NCBI RefSeq assembly: GCF_017573545.1
Contig: NZ_JAGEOK010000055.1
Span: forward strand, 1 to 45,479
Direction of reading: 5' to 3'
Source: Actinomadura nitritigenes
GTDB taxonomy: Bacteria; Actinomycetota; Actinomycetes; Streptosporangiales; Streptosporangiaceae
Length of the DNA: 45,479 nt
Shown: positions 17,201-24,510 of the stretch, one piece after another
Layout of the letters: each line of letters begins with the position of its first letter
Position numbering within the stretch: position 1 is the stretch's first letter
Notes under the pieces: model-generated
What the model was told of the DNA's origin: nothing
The model's database searches: none
Seen by the model: the letters and a program-made list of their open reading frames with translations, nothing else
Made by a program: the position numbers and the translations under genes

Positions 17201-17381
17201 GGGCCTCTGGCGGGACCTGCTCCGCGCCACGCACGCGACCGGCGACCAGGCGCAGGTCAGGATCGCGGTGGACGAGCTGCGCGGCCGCGTCGGCCGCGAC
17301 CCGATGCTCGACCAGCTGCAGCCGGAGACGGAGGCGCTGGTCGAGGAGCTGATCCCGGAATGGCACCGGGTCGGCTCCTGA
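14274..17381 (+). CDS. Membrane protein with LysM and C-terminal BTAD domains
   Basis: A 1035-residue multidomain protein. There are three membrane segments (about 23-47, 70-96, 117-137), a LysM-like region (about 187-248: HHESLWEIAEKCLGEGRRY, EIYDLNKGHV, PGWVLEMP) and a long Pro/Ala/Thr/His linker (about 270-410) with near-identical APSHTA repeats. A further membrane segment follows (about 420-440), then a cytoplasmic region ending in a winged-helix plus BTAD (tetratricopeptide-like) module (about 790-1030), as in SARP/AfsR-type proteins. Such LysM-BTAD proteins recur in actinobacterial Tad loci; a role in sensing the wall or pilus state and signalling inward is an inference. ATG 14274 has only a weak G-rich site; GTG 14277 is possible. 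Its stop abuts the convergent lipoprotein stop. Confidence 0.8.
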   Translation: MVTGHGRRTPVRVRAHRGPGDVLAGIGALAALAALLAGVPYALLTFFGSPAPSHLPAASDLTHRIGPGSLIGVLVVLVWLAWIQLALCVVVEVYAGIRGVGVPARVPLAGGTQSLVHRLVVAALLLFSATSVIMPAFSGGLSQRPAHASAQEYHRVPDAPARPAEAPPAPAESRTETLSEKPDTTKIYRVHPPEGRHHESLWEIAEKCLGEGRRYKEIYDLNKGHVQPDGTRLTIASLIRPGWVLEMPADAKHAHTIPVKDLHDYYRFGHAVPDRPEHPRDPAPSTPAPQKPAPQPSAPTTPAPRPSHTEAPAHTEAPQPQKPAPARPSRTAAPTPAPSHTASPAPSHTAAPAPSHTAAPSHEAGTPSHPPAHGGGGAGGPSGEMGGGAGTGGASLPGQGRTAYDDPGPSFELKWPQGLAAASLLAAGLLGVLGRRRRTQMWNRAFGHMIARPEGAAAEAERALRFGADEDGARLLDLGLRHLSKSMAAGGRALPTVYGVHLGRAQNGQGSLDLWIAPADRNPPAPWQAFDDGQVWRLRADAAAGLEAADLADVLAPYPGLVSIGTNDNGRILVDLEAAHGLVALRGPDADRRAALAAVAMELATNRWSDHMRITLVGFGAEFGEGLARIAPDRVRSVPNLADALPELEGRTEEVRQALAASGVDSVLTGRCRGVFGEAWMPHYLIMADPPADWEADRLVALARTGTRMAAGYLVPGDVSGATWTWDVDERGRLHAGVLGFEVDAQLVRDDQYRAVFDLFETAGRTEPVPLADPAETPRPPDAQQSSVDVRLLGPIEVEAPGPMDESRRELCTEVLVYLAAHPNGVHPTVLSGAIWPRGVTAGVRDACVARVSDWLGRDARGRPNLYYDERGRIRLGSEVRVDLAVFRWLVWRSAAEPASEMAYMAYALDLVRGPLLSGRPRGRYSWLAAHDLEYEATARVVDVAHRLAVLRLDEGDARGAVAAARAGLRLAPDDEGLWRDLLRATHATGDQAQVRIAVDELRGRVGRDPMLDQLQPETEALVEELIPEWHRVGS
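15281..15352 (+). repeat. Three 24-nt coding repeats in the LysM-BTAD linker
   Basis: Three direct 24-nt units (15281-15304, 15305-15328, 15329-15352); the last two are identical and the first differs at a few bases. Each encodes an 8-residue AP-SHTA-type unit, and partial copies flank the block. This is an extracytoplasmic spacer whose length could vary between strains. Confidence 0.7.
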
Positions 17382-18581
17382 TCAGCGGTACAGGCCGGTG
17401 CCGCCCAGCGAGTACCGGCCCGGCTGCGGGTGCACGCACAGGGCCGCCGGACGGCCCCGGAGCCGCGCCCGCCGCAGCACCCGGCCCGTCCGCGTCGACA
17501 CCGCGTAGACGAGCCCTTCCGTGCCCGCCAGCCACAGCGCCCGCCCGTCCGACGACACGCCGCCCGGGATCGCGTCCCCGCCGCCGGGCAGCGGCCACCG
17601 CGCGGTGACGCGGCGGGTCCGGAAGTCCACGGTGGCGAGCGTCCCGCCGCCCGCGACGAACAGCCGCCGCGCGTCCCGGCTGATCGCGAGGCCCCGCGCG
17701 CCCGGCGCCGTCCGCACGAAGCCGCGCGGCGCGAACGTCCGCGCGTCCACCGCCCACACCCCGCCGTTCGCCGCGTCCGCGACGAAGAACGTCCCGCCGT
17801 CGGGGGACAGCCGCACGTCGCCGGGCCGCGCCCCCGGAGGCAGCCGGACCGTGCCCGCGACCCGCCGCCCCGGCACGTCCACCCGCACCAGCGCCCTCGC
17901 CGACGTGCAGCTCATCACCAGGGACGTCCCGGCGAGCGTGAAGTCGCCGTCCGCCGCCGCGCACGGCAGCGGCACCGACGCCCGCGGCCGCATCGTCCGG
18001 GGATCGCGGACCTCGATCCGCCTCGGCCGTCCCGCCGCGACCAGCGCCGTCCGGCCGTCGGGGGTGAAGTACAGGCCCGCCGGGTCGACGGCGGGCACCG
18101 GCCGGCCCCGCCGCCCCGTCCGCGCCCACACCGGGACCAGCACGTCGTGCACGGTGTCGGCGATCCACAGCCGCCGCATGTCCCACGACGGCACCACCCG
18201 CGCCGCGGCGGCCCCGGCGCCGACCCGGCCGGCCTGCCTCAGCGTCCGCGGGTCGATGACCTCGATGCCGCGCCCGTCCGCGACGTACAGCCGCGCCGGC
18301 ATGCTCCGCGCGCCCGGCGCGATCATCCCGGGCCCGGTCGCCGCGTACACCCGTCCGCCGGCCGGCACGACCGGCGGGTCCGCCGCCCTGGGCCGTTCCG
18401 TCCCCGGCCGCACGTAGGGCGCGGGCCCGCCGAGCCCGACGACGGGCTCGTCCGGGCCGCCCTCGCCGGGCCGGTAGAAGTCCACGGGCGGCTCGCATCC
18501 CGAGACCAGCGCGACGACCGCGGCGAGCGCGCACGCGCCGAGCGGCCCCTGGCGCCGTCCCCTGGCACGGCCTCTCCCCAT
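17382..18581 (-). CDS. YncE-like beta-propeller lipoprotein
   Basis: A 399-residue lipoprotein. The signal peptide (basic MGRGRARGRRQ, then LGACALAAVVALVSG) ends at a lipobox VSGC near residue 30. The mature part has seven or so blade-like repeats of the YVTN/YncE kind (LYVADGRGIEVIDPRT, WIADTVHDVLVP, FFVADAANGGVWAVDART, LFVAGGGTLATVDFRT, LWLAGTEGLVYAVSTRT) and ends GRYSLGGTGLYR. Function unknown; it probably binds something at the cell surface. ATG 18581 is chosen over the longer frame to 18767 because it gives a standard lipoprotein signal; GTG 18584 is an alternative. It converges with the Tad operon with no gap and may belong to the same surface programme. Confidence 0.8.
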   Translation of the reverse strand: MGRGRARGRRQGPLGACALAAVVALVSGCEPPVDFYRPGEGGPDEPVVGLGGPAPYVRPGTERPRAADPPVVPAGGRVYAATGPGMIAPGARSMPARLYVADGRGIEVIDPRTLRQAGRVGAGAAAARVVPSWDMRRLWIADTVHDVLVPVWARTGRRGRPVPAVDPAGLYFTPDGRTALVAAGRPRRIEVRDPRTMRPRASVPLPCAAADGDFTLAGTSLVMSCTSARALVRVDVPGRRVAGTVRLPPGARPGDVRLSPDGGTFFVADAANGGVWAVDARTFAPRGFVRTAPGARGLAISRDARRLFVAGGGTLATVDFRTRRVTARWPLPGGGDAIPGGVSSDGRALWLAGTEGLVYAVSTRTGRVLRRARLRGRPAALCVHPQPGRYSLGGTGLYR

Positions 18582-18929
18582 CACGGCCGCCGACTGTACC
18601 CGCCCGCCACCCAACGCGCCCGAATAATTACCAAACGTGTCCGGCCCCTCGGTTCGTGCGATGCCCCTCGCCCCCTCCATGACCCGCGCAGGCGCACGCC
18701 CATGTGGGCCGACTCCCCTTTGACGCACCCCGGAGGCACCTCTGTCCAGGTGCTTCTGTCCTCGCATGACAGATCTTGTAATGAACCATGGACGCTGCCG
18801 ATCCGGTGGCCCTATAGTTCACGTGTTCTTGGTCGAGAGTTCCGCAATATGCCTATTCGACGACGTGATCGCGGGAGTGCTCCCGGTTCGCCGTGGCCCC
18901 GCGCTGCGCCGGTCTTCCTCGGCCGGCGG
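18582..18929. other. Gene-free, less GC-rich spacer
   Basis: About 350 bases with no credible gene and visibly lower G+C than the flanks. It contains TACAGT 8 nt before GTG 18584 (minus strand), TAATTACC at 18625-18632, a small inverted repeat GCACCT-N6-AGGTGC near 18737-18754, and CTGTC-N7-GACAG near 18757-18773. It probably holds the lipoprotein promoter. Confidence 0.5.
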
Positions 18930-19187
18930 TCAGCCGATTCGGGAAAGGAGTCCGGGCAGGGGCAGTAGAACGGCCATGACGAGCAGGCCCGTTACCGCGA
19001 AAGCCGCCGCGCGGAGACCGTTCCGGCGCGCCGCGCACACCAGGAGCGCGCCGCCTGCGACGAGTCCCGCGGATGCCGCCAGCCCCTCGAAATAGAGGTA
19101 GCAGACCGAAGAGAGCGCGAAGACCGCGCCGGCCGCCACGCAGCCCCAGCCCACCCAGGCGAGACGCCAGGCGCGACGCATCATCAC
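18930..19187 (-). CDS. Small hypothetical membrane protein
   Basis: An 82-85-residue protein that I do not recognise. It begins with a short Arg-rich stretch (MRRAWRLAW) and has two or three hydrophobic segments (VGWGCVAAGAVFALSSVCYL, LAASAGLVAGGALLVCA, AAFAVTGLLVMAVLLPLPGLL). The start is one of GTG 19187, ATG 19184 or ATG 19181; GAGG just upstream best suits 19181. It is divergent from the EspC-like gene 97 bases away and may belong to the same module. Confidence 0.55.
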   Translation of the reverse strand: MMMRRAWRLAWVGWGCVAAGAVFALSSVCYLYFEGLAASAGLVAGGALLVCAARRNGLRAAAFAVTGLLVMAVLLPLPGLLSRIG

Positions 19188-19284
19188 CTCGTGCTCTCCG
19201 TGCCGTCCGCGGACCGTCGAGATCCTCGCAGTCCGCGGCGGGCGTGCGCAAGCACCGCCGGCCGCGACCAGAAAGGCGAACCCG

Positions 19285-19596
19285 ATGTCATTTCGTGTCG
19301 TTCCCAGCTCACTGGAGACGTTCAGCGAGGCACTGACCGCCCTCTCCGGAGACGCCAGAAAGGGCAGGCGATACGTCGAGGCGAACGAGAAGAACGTGAA
19401 GGCCGGGCGCGGTCGCCTCCTCGGTTATGTGTACACCATGGGGGTCGTGCGGATAGGCGACGCCGTGAAGAAGAACCTGGAGCGGCTGGACTCGCTCAGT
19501 TCCGCGTCGGGCACGGAGCTGCACAAGTGCGCCGAGGTCTACCGGCACACGGAGAAGAAGACGGCCGAAAGGGTGGACTCGGTTTATCCCCGATGA
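19285..19596 (+). CDS. EspC-like / WXG100-like type VII secretion substrate
   Basis: A 103-residue, all-helical protein. The opening SFRVVPSSLETFSEALTAL resembles EspC-like ESX targets, two helices follow, and the C-terminal part has YRHTE, a match to the YxxxD/E signal of type VII substrates. It has no signal peptide or membrane segment. AGAAAGG lies 8 nt before the ATG. It uses more A/T-ending codons than most of the window. It is the first gene of a four-gene run and likely pairs with the next, larger WXG-containing protein. The assignment is by motif and context only. Confidence 0.6.
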   Translation: MSFRVVPSSLETFSEALTALSGDARKGRRYVEANEKNVKAGRGRLLGYVYTMGVVRIGDAVKKNLERLDSLSSASGTELHKCAEVYRHTEKKTAERVDSVYPR

Positions 19597-19646
19597 TCCG
19601 CTCCCGCCACCGGTGAACCCCCGGAACCCTCCCGGAAGGATCAGGC

Positions 19647-20366
19647 ATGACCGCCTCGCCCGCCGCGAAGCTCGTCTCGCCGACGGTCACGCAACCGATG
19701 CCGCAGGCCGTCGACATCTCCCTCTCGCTCACCGACTTCGTCAGCCCCGGGCACTGGCTGCTGTGGGTCATCGACAAGATCTGCGGCGTCAACCCGGCCG
19801 AATGGCTGGCCCAGCAGCTCGCCGGCGACTGGGAGTCGATCTCCAAGTTCGCCTCGTCCCTCAAGCACGTCAGCGAGTTCTACACCGAGTACGGCAAGGG
19901 CCTGAAGGAGGGCTCGGCGACGATGCTGAAGGACTGGGAGGGCAACGCGGCCGCCGCGTGCGGCACGTACTTCCAGGACTTCTCGGGCGCGGTGGAGAAG
20001 CAGGCCGAGCCGATCCAGAGCGTCGCCGACGAGTGCCAGTCGGTCGCGTTCGGGTCCTGGGCGTCGGCGAAGGCGGCGGTCAGCGGGCTGGAGGCGCTGC
20101 TGGACCTCGCCCTCATGATCGCCATCGAGGCCGCCGCATCGGCGGCCACCAGCTGGACGATCGTGGGGCCGTCCGTCGGGATGGCCCTGATCATGAGCCA
20201 GATCGGCATCGGGATCCTGAAGTGGCTGGAGATCCTCGGCTACGTCGGCATGACCGTGTCCGCCGTCTTCGCCTTCATCGGCCTGGTGAGCGGCCTCCTC
20301 GGCGCGCTCCACGGCCTGGAGGAGCAGCAGTTCCCCAAGACCTCCTACGACAACAAGGTGATCTGA
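19647..20366 (+). CDS. WXG-motif protein with C-terminal membrane helices
   Basis: A 239-residue protein. The N-terminal half is helical with a WEG turn (residues 97-99, LKDWEGNAAAA), flanked by helices as in WXG100 proteins. The C-terminal half has two long hydrophobic stretches (about 150-185 and 195-222). It ends EEQQFPKTSYDNKVI and has no toxin-like catalytic domain. GGA is well placed before ATG 19647. It follows the EspC-like gene by 50 bases and precedes a small coiled-coil gene by 2. It may be a type VII substrate that inserts in a membrane, or a membrane-bound partner; I cannot tell which. Confidence 0.55.
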   Translation: MTASPAAKLVSPTVTQPMPQAVDISLSLTDFVSPGHWLLWVIDKICGVNPAEWLAQQLAGDWESISKFASSLKHVSEFYTEYGKGLKEGSATMLKDWEGNAAAACGTYFQDFSGAVEKQAEPIQSVADECQSVAFGSWASAKAAVSGLEALLDLALMIAIEAAASAATSWTIVGPSVGMALIMSQIGIGILKWLEILGYVGMTVSAVFAFIGLVSGLLGALHGLEEQQFPKTSYDNKVI

Positions 20367-20368
20367 GC

Positions 20369-20761
20369 ATGACGGAGTTCGACGACGTCGGCCGGCCCAT
20401 GATGGACATCGCGCGGGGGGACGTGGAGGCGTCCCACCGCGTGCGCCGCAATCTGGAGCTGCTCCAGGAGAACGCGCGCGATCCCGAGTTCCGCCGGCTG
20501 ATCCAGGAGGTGCTCGACGGGCGCAGAAGCCTGCGGGAGGCCGCGGGGACCCCGCTGTTCGGCAGCGGCATGGCGCCGCACCTGGACGCGTTCGCCGAGA
20601 AGTGGGACGAGGCGACCGCCGAGGGCCAGGAGGTGACGTCCGAGGAGAGCGTCGCGGAGTTCCGGCGGCTCCAGGACCGGGTGCGGAGCGCGATGGCCGA
20701 GATCGAGGACAAGGTGCGTGAGCTTCAGCGATACCAGGACGACCTCGAGGCCGGAGGCTGA
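20369..20761 (+). CDS. Hypothetical helical protein, type VII-associated
   Basis: A 130-residue, charged, soluble protein not recognised as a known family. The N-terminal half is helical (ASHRVRRNLELLQENARDPE) and residues about 93-127 look like a coiled coil (SVAEFRRLQDRVRSAMAEIE). A short glycine-rich loop (TPLFGSGMAP) separates them. It starts 2 nt after the WXG-type gene and ends 5 nt before the next gene, so it is co-translated. A chaperone or partner role for its neighbours is a guess. Confidence 0.55.
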   Translation: MTEFDDVGRPMMDIARGDVEASHRVRRNLELLQENARDPEFRRLIQEVLDGRRSLREAAGTPLFGSGMAPHLDAFAEKWDEATAEGQEVTSEESVAEFRRLQDRVRSAMAEIEDKVRELQRYQDDLEAGG

Positions 20762-20766
20762 GCGCG

Positions 20767-21294
20767 GTGGACGAGCTGGTGCTGCATCAGCGGAGCGGGC
20801 GGGGCGGGGCGGCGGGGACGGCGGTGCTGGCGCTCGTCGGCGCGGTGTTCGCCGCCGCCAGCGTCGCCATGCTCGCGCAAGGCGGCTCGAAGGCGATCGC
20901 CGGCGTGATCGCTCTCGTCTTCGGCGGTGCCCTGCTGGCGCTGGCGGCGCTCGCGCTCAGGGGCGGCGCCGCACCGGACCGGCTCGCCCTCACTCCGGGC
21001 GGAGTCCGCGTCTCCCGCCGCGACGAGTCGTTCCTGCTGCCCGCCGCCGCGATCAGCTCGTTCGGTCTGGTCCCGGTGAAGGGCGTCCGGTCGCTCAACG
21101 TGCGGTTCGACCCGGCGGCGGTTCCGGCCGTTCCCGCGCACGTCGCGCGGCTGCGGACGCCGGCCGGGCCCGGCGAACTCCGCCTGGTCATCGTGGGGGA
21201 GCGGCCGCCGTTCGCCTCTCCGGCGCTCGCGGCGCGGGCGCGCGAGTACGTCGAGCGGCATGGGCTCGGGGACTGGGTGGACGCGAGGAGTTAG
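20767..21294 (+). CDS. Two-helix membrane protein with PH-like domain
   Basis: A 175-residue protein. Two membrane segments (about residues 16-38 and 44-66) are followed by a small strand-rich domain (RLALTPGGVRVSRRDESFLL, ISSFGLVPVKGVRSLNVRF) like the bacterial PH-like domains found after short membrane hairpins. Function unknown. GTG 20767 is 5 nt after the upstream stop, making this the last gene of the type VII-like run. Its TAG overlaps the stop codon of the convergent NYN gene. Confidence 0.55.
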   Translation: MDELVLHQRSGRGGAAGTAVLALVGAVFAAASVAMLAQGGSKAIAGVIALVFGGALLALAALALRGGAAPDRLALTPGGVRVSRRDESFLLPAAAISSFGLVPVKGVRSLNVRFDPAAVPAVPAHVARLRTPAGPGELRLVIVGERPPFASPALAARAREYVERHGLGDWVDARS

Positions 21295-22358
21295 TCGGAC
21301 TTGCCGAAGCCGATGCCGAACTCGCGGTAGACGCGCTCCCAGAAGCCGTCGCGGAGCCAGGTGCGGGCCTCCTGGTAGGGGCGCAGGGAGCCGCCGAGCT
21401 CCTTCTCGGCCTCGATCAGCAGCTCCTTGTCGATGACAGGCGGCAGGATCGGGCCGGGCAGCAGGTCGCGGATGTTGTCGCGGCCCCGCTCGAAGATCCA
21501 CTTCTGGGCGACGTGCTCGCCGATCTCCAGCATGTGGTCGCGGTCCGGGCCGAGGCGGCCGTCGGACTGGGCGGCGGACGCCGCGTTCATCGAGGCCGCC
21601 ACGGTCGCCGGGGTCACCGGGGCGCCGCCCGGGACGGGCACGGCGGTGCGGACGGCCGCGGCGGGCGCGGGCTTGACCGCCGGGGGGCGCCCGGCGAACA
21701 CCTGGGACGGGGACGGGACGGGCGAGGTGCGCTGCGCGGCGGCGGCCGCGTCGCGGACGGCGGCGGCGGTGCCGGGCGCGGGCACCGGCAGCACCTTGGC
21801 CTTGGTGAAGTAGGGGCGCAGGAAGTCGGCGGACAGCACCTCGACCCGGTCGGACTCCCACACCAGCCACTCGGCCTGGTTGGAGCCGTGCGTCGGCTCC
21901 ACGCCCCACAGGTGCACGCGGACGCCGTAGCGCTGCGCGGCCTCCACGGCGGGCAGCATGTCCTCGTCGCCGGCCAGCAGCACCGCGTCGGTGATCGCGC
22001 GGTGCCGGGCGAGCGCCTCGAGGTCGGCGCGGAGCTGGGCGTCCACGCCCTTCTGTTGGCCCTGCGCGTTCAGGTTGCCGAGCCGCAGCTTCACCAGCGG
22101 CAGGTTCGCGATGACGCGCTGGTCGACGGTGGGCTGCTTCTTCGGCGCCGCGTCGAACCAGTAGACGCGCAGCAGCTCGCCCAGCAGCTGGTCGTCCGCG
22201 TGGCTGGTCAGGGCCTTGATCAGCTGTTCGGCGGCGACCCGGTACTCGCGCCGCGAGCCGCAGCCGAGCAGCAGGGCCCCGGAGGCCGCGTAAAGGTACC
22301 CCGCGTCGACGAAGATGGCGTATCGCGCGGGCTGTGGGACGAACTCCGAGGTGGCCAT
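21291..22358 (-). CDS. NYN-domain (LabA/PIN-like) protein, putative RNase
   Basis: A 355-residue protein whose N-terminal 190 residues form a NYN domain, a PIN-like metal-dependent nuclease fold. Acidic residues sit in the expected places: FVDAGYL (D18), YWFDAAPKK, VDAQLRADL and LLAGDEDMLPAVEAA. An Ala/Pro-rich linker (about 190-265) leads to a C-terminal domain (HMLEIGEHVAQKWIFERGRD, ending WERVYREFGIGFGKSD) common to actinobacterial homologues. RNA cleavage is the likely activity, but the substrate is unknown. Convergent with and overlapping the preceding gene at the stop codons. Confidence 0.85.
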   Translation of the reverse strand: MATSEFVPQPARYAIFVDAGYLYAASGALLLGCGSRREYRVAAEQLIKALTSHADDQLLGELLRVYWFDAAPKKQPTVDQRVIANLPLVKLRLGNLNAQGQQKGVDAQLRADLEALARHRAITDAVLLAGDEDMLPAVEAAQRYGVRVHLWGVEPTHGSNQAEWLVWESDRVEVLSADFLRPYFTKAKVLPVPAPGTAAAVRDAAAAAQRTSPVPSPSQVFAGRPPAVKPAPAAAVRTAVPVPGGAPVTPATVAASMNAASAAQSDGRLGPDRDHMLEIGEHVAQKWIFERGRDNIRDLLPGPILPPVIDKELLIEAEKELGGSLRPYQEARTWLRDGFWERVYREFGIGFGKSD

Positions 22359-22509
22359 GGCCTTCCACCTTATTCGTGCGGAGACCCCCGCTGGGCGCGA
22401 ACCACGGTTACGTGTCGCCCGATCCCATTCCCCGTCCGGGGATCAACACACCCCATAGGACGGGAGATCGGACGCATCCCGGGCGCGTCGCGCGGGTGCC
22501 GGCGCGGGG

Positions 22510-22749
22510 TCAGCGAGGCAGGCCGCTGGCCCGCCACGCACCGGGCCCGCGGGGCCGCAGGCCGCCGGACGCGGTGGCGCGGACGAGCCGGGTCCGGTCG
22601 GCCCAGCGGGACGTCCGGGGCTCGCCGCCGTCGCGGGCCGCGGCGGCGGCGCGGGCGCGCGCGGTCAGCACGGCGACCAGCGCGGCGACCTCCTCGGGGG
22701 ACGGGTCGCCCCGCACCACCTGCAGGAAAGGCTTGTCTTCAGCGGTCAC
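22510..22749 (-). CDS. Acyl-CoA carboxylase epsilon subunit
   Basis: A 79-residue small subunit that stabilises and activates actinobacterial acyl-CoA carboxylases. The conserved N-terminal part LQVVRGDPSPEEVAALVAVL is present, followed by an Ala/Arg-rich linker and the short terminal motif SRWADR, then WRASGLPR. GTG 22749 follows GGAG by 6 nt. It is 73 bases downstream of the carboxylase beta gene on the same strand, the usual arrangement. Confidence 0.88.
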   Translation of the reverse strand: MTAEDKPFLQVVRGDPSPEEVAALVAVLTARARAAAAARDGGEPRTSRWADRTRLVRATASGGLRPRGPGAWRASGLPR

Positions 22750-22822
22750 GGGTTCTCCTCGGCGGCCGGGACCGGACGCGGCGGGCGGTCCGGCCCCGGG
22801 AACGGACGTCCGTCTCGGTGCT

Positions 22823-24415
22823 CTAGAGCGGGATGTTGCCGTGCTTCTTCGGCGGCAGCGTCTTGCGCTTCTCGCGGAGCGCGCGCAGCGCCTTGACGAC
22901 CTGGCCGCGGGTCTCCGACGGCTTGATCACCGCGTCGACGTAGCCGCGGTCGGCGGCGACGTACGGGTTGGCGAGGGTGTCCTCGTACTCGGTGATCAGC
23001 TCGGCGCGGCGGGTGTCGGGGTCGTCCGCGGCGGCCAGCTCGCGCCGGTACAGGATGTTGACCGCGCCCTGCGCGCCCATGACGGCGATCTGCGCGGTCG
23101 GCCACGCCAGGTTGATGTCGGCGCCGAGGTGCTTGGAGCCCATGACGTCGTACGCGCCGCCGTACGCCTTCCGGGTGATCACTGTGACGAGCGGGACGGT
23201 CGCCTCGGCGTAGGCGTACAGCAGCTTGGCGCCGCGCCGGATGATCCCGTTCCACTCCTGGTCGGTGCCGGGCAGGAAGCCGGGGACGTCCACGAAGGTC
23301 AGCACGGGGATGTTGAAGGCGTCGCAGGTCCGGACGAACCGGGCGGCCTTCTCGGAGGCGTCGATGTCGAGCGTCCCGGCGAACTGCATCGGCTGGTTCG
23401 CGACGATGCCGACCGAGTGGCCCTCGACGCGGCCGAACCCGCAGATGATGTTCGGCGCGAACAGCTCCTGGACCTCCAGGAACTCGCCGTCGTCGAGCAC
23501 GTGCTCGATCGCGGTGTGCATGTCGTACGGCTGGTTCGGCGAGTCCGGGATGAGGGTGTCGAGGTCCTCGACCGGCTCGGACGGGTCGACCGGCACGTCG
23601 AACGCGGGCGCGTCGGAGAGGTTGTTGGACGGCAGGTACGACAGGAGCGCCTTGACGTACTCGATCGCGTCCTCCTCGTCGGAGCCCTGGTAGTGGGCCA
23701 CGCCCGACCGGGAGTTGTGCGAGTGCGCGCCGCCCAGCTCCTCCATGGTCACCTCCTCGCCGGTGACCGTCTTGATGACGTCCGGGCCGGTGATGAACAT
23801 GTGCGAGGTCTTGTCGGCCATGACGATGAAGTCGGTGATCGCGGGGGAGTACACCGCGCCGCCCGCGCACGGCCCGAGGACCAGCGAGATCTGCGGGATG
23901 ACGCCGGAGGCGTGCACGTTCCGCTTGAAGATCTCCGCGTACAGGCCGAGCGCGACGACGCCCTCCTGGATCCGCGCGCCGCCGGAGTCGTTGATCCCGA
24001 CCACCGGGCAGCCCGTCTTCAGCGCGTGGTCCATGACCTTGACGATCTTCTCGCCGAACACCTCGCCGAGGGATCCGCCGGACACGGTGAAGTCCTGGCT
24101 GAAGACCGCGACCGGCCGGCCGTCGACCGTGCCGTACCCGGTGACGACACCGTCGCCGTAGGGGCGGCTCTTCTCCATCCCGAAGTTGGTGGACCGGTGC
24201 CGCGCCATCTCGTCGAACTCGACGAACGAGCCGGGGTCGAGCAGCGCGTCGATCCGCTCCCGGGCCGTCATCTTGCCCTTGGCGTGCTGCTTCTCGACGG
24301 CGCGCGCCGAGCCGGCGTGCACCGCCTCGTAGCGGCGCCGTTCCAGGTCCGCGATCTTTCCCGCCGTCGTGTGGATGTCGTACTCGACCGCGGGTTCAGG
24401 GGCTTCCGTCGCCAT
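22823..24415 (-). CDS. pccB: Acyl-CoA carboxylase beta subunit, probably propionyl-CoA carboxylase
   Basis: A 530-residue carboxyltransferase that moves CO2 from carboxybiotin to an acyl-CoA, giving methylmalonyl-CoA from propionyl-CoA. Both crotonase-like halves are intact: GINDSGGARIQEG in the N-terminal half and KAYGGAYDVMGSKHLGADIN in the C-terminal half. The residue in GGAYDVM is Asp (about D423); in the Streptomyces coelicolor enzymes Asp here favours propionyl-CoA and Ile favours acetyl-CoA. No biotin-carboxylase alpha subunit is in the window. The upstream TACCCT box 7 nt before the ATG suggests a leaderless mRNA. The epsilon gene follows. Confidence 0.9.
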   Translation of the reverse strand: MATEAPEPAVEYDIHTTAGKIADLERRRYEAVHAGSARAVEKQHAKGKMTARERIDALLDPGSFVEFDEMARHRSTNFGMEKSRPYGDGVVTGYGTVDGRPVAVFSQDFTVSGGSLGEVFGEKIVKVMDHALKTGCPVVGINDSGGARIQEGVVALGLYAEIFKRNVHASGVIPQISLVLGPCAGGAVYSPAITDFIVMADKTSHMFITGPDVIKTVTGEEVTMEELGGAHSHNSRSGVAHYQGSDEEDAIEYVKALLSYLPSNNLSDAPAFDVPVDPSEPVEDLDTLIPDSPNQPYDMHTAIEHVLDDGEFLEVQELFAPNIICGFGRVEGHSVGIVANQPMQFAGTLDIDASEKAARFVRTCDAFNIPVLTFVDVPGFLPGTDQEWNGIIRRGAKLLYAYAEATVPLVTVITRKAYGGAYDVMGSKHLGADINLAWPTAQIAVMGAQGAVNILYRRELAAADDPDTRRAELITEYEDTLANPYVAADRGYVDAVIKPSETRGQVVKALRALREKRKTLPPKKHGNIPL

Positions 24416-24422
24416 GCGGGCC

Positions 24423-24428
24423 AGGGTA
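24423..24428 (-). promoter_or_regulatory. Leaderless-type -10 box for pccB
   Basis: On the minus strand TACCCT ends 7 nt before ATG 24415, and no Shine-Dalgarno sequence is seen. Confidence 0.45.
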
Positions 24429-24498
24429 ACCGCACGCTGACCCCGGACCGGCGGGCGGGGCCCGCTGACCGGGATGAACTCCGTCCCACCGGGCTCGT

Positions 24499-24504
24499 TA
24501 CGCT
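24499..24504 (+). promoter_or_regulatory. Leaderless-type -10 box for ppc
   Basis: TACGCT lies 6 nt before GTG 24511. A weak -35-like TGAACT (24475-24480) is 18 nt upstream. No Shine-Dalgarno sequence is present. Confidence 0.5.
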
Positions 24505-24510
24505 GGGCGC

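Noticed and set aside
14187..17366. A 1059-codon minus-strand frame
   Set aside because: Antisense to the LysM-BTAD gene, with no recognisable domain.
18766..19095. A 109-codon plus-strand ORF
   Set aside because: Overlaps the small membrane gene antisense; Arg/Ser/Pro-rich, without a ribosome site.
19593..19616. A 7-codon frame starting on the stop of the EspC-like gene
   Set aside because: It ends 30 bases before the next start, which has its own ribosome site, so there is no coupling.
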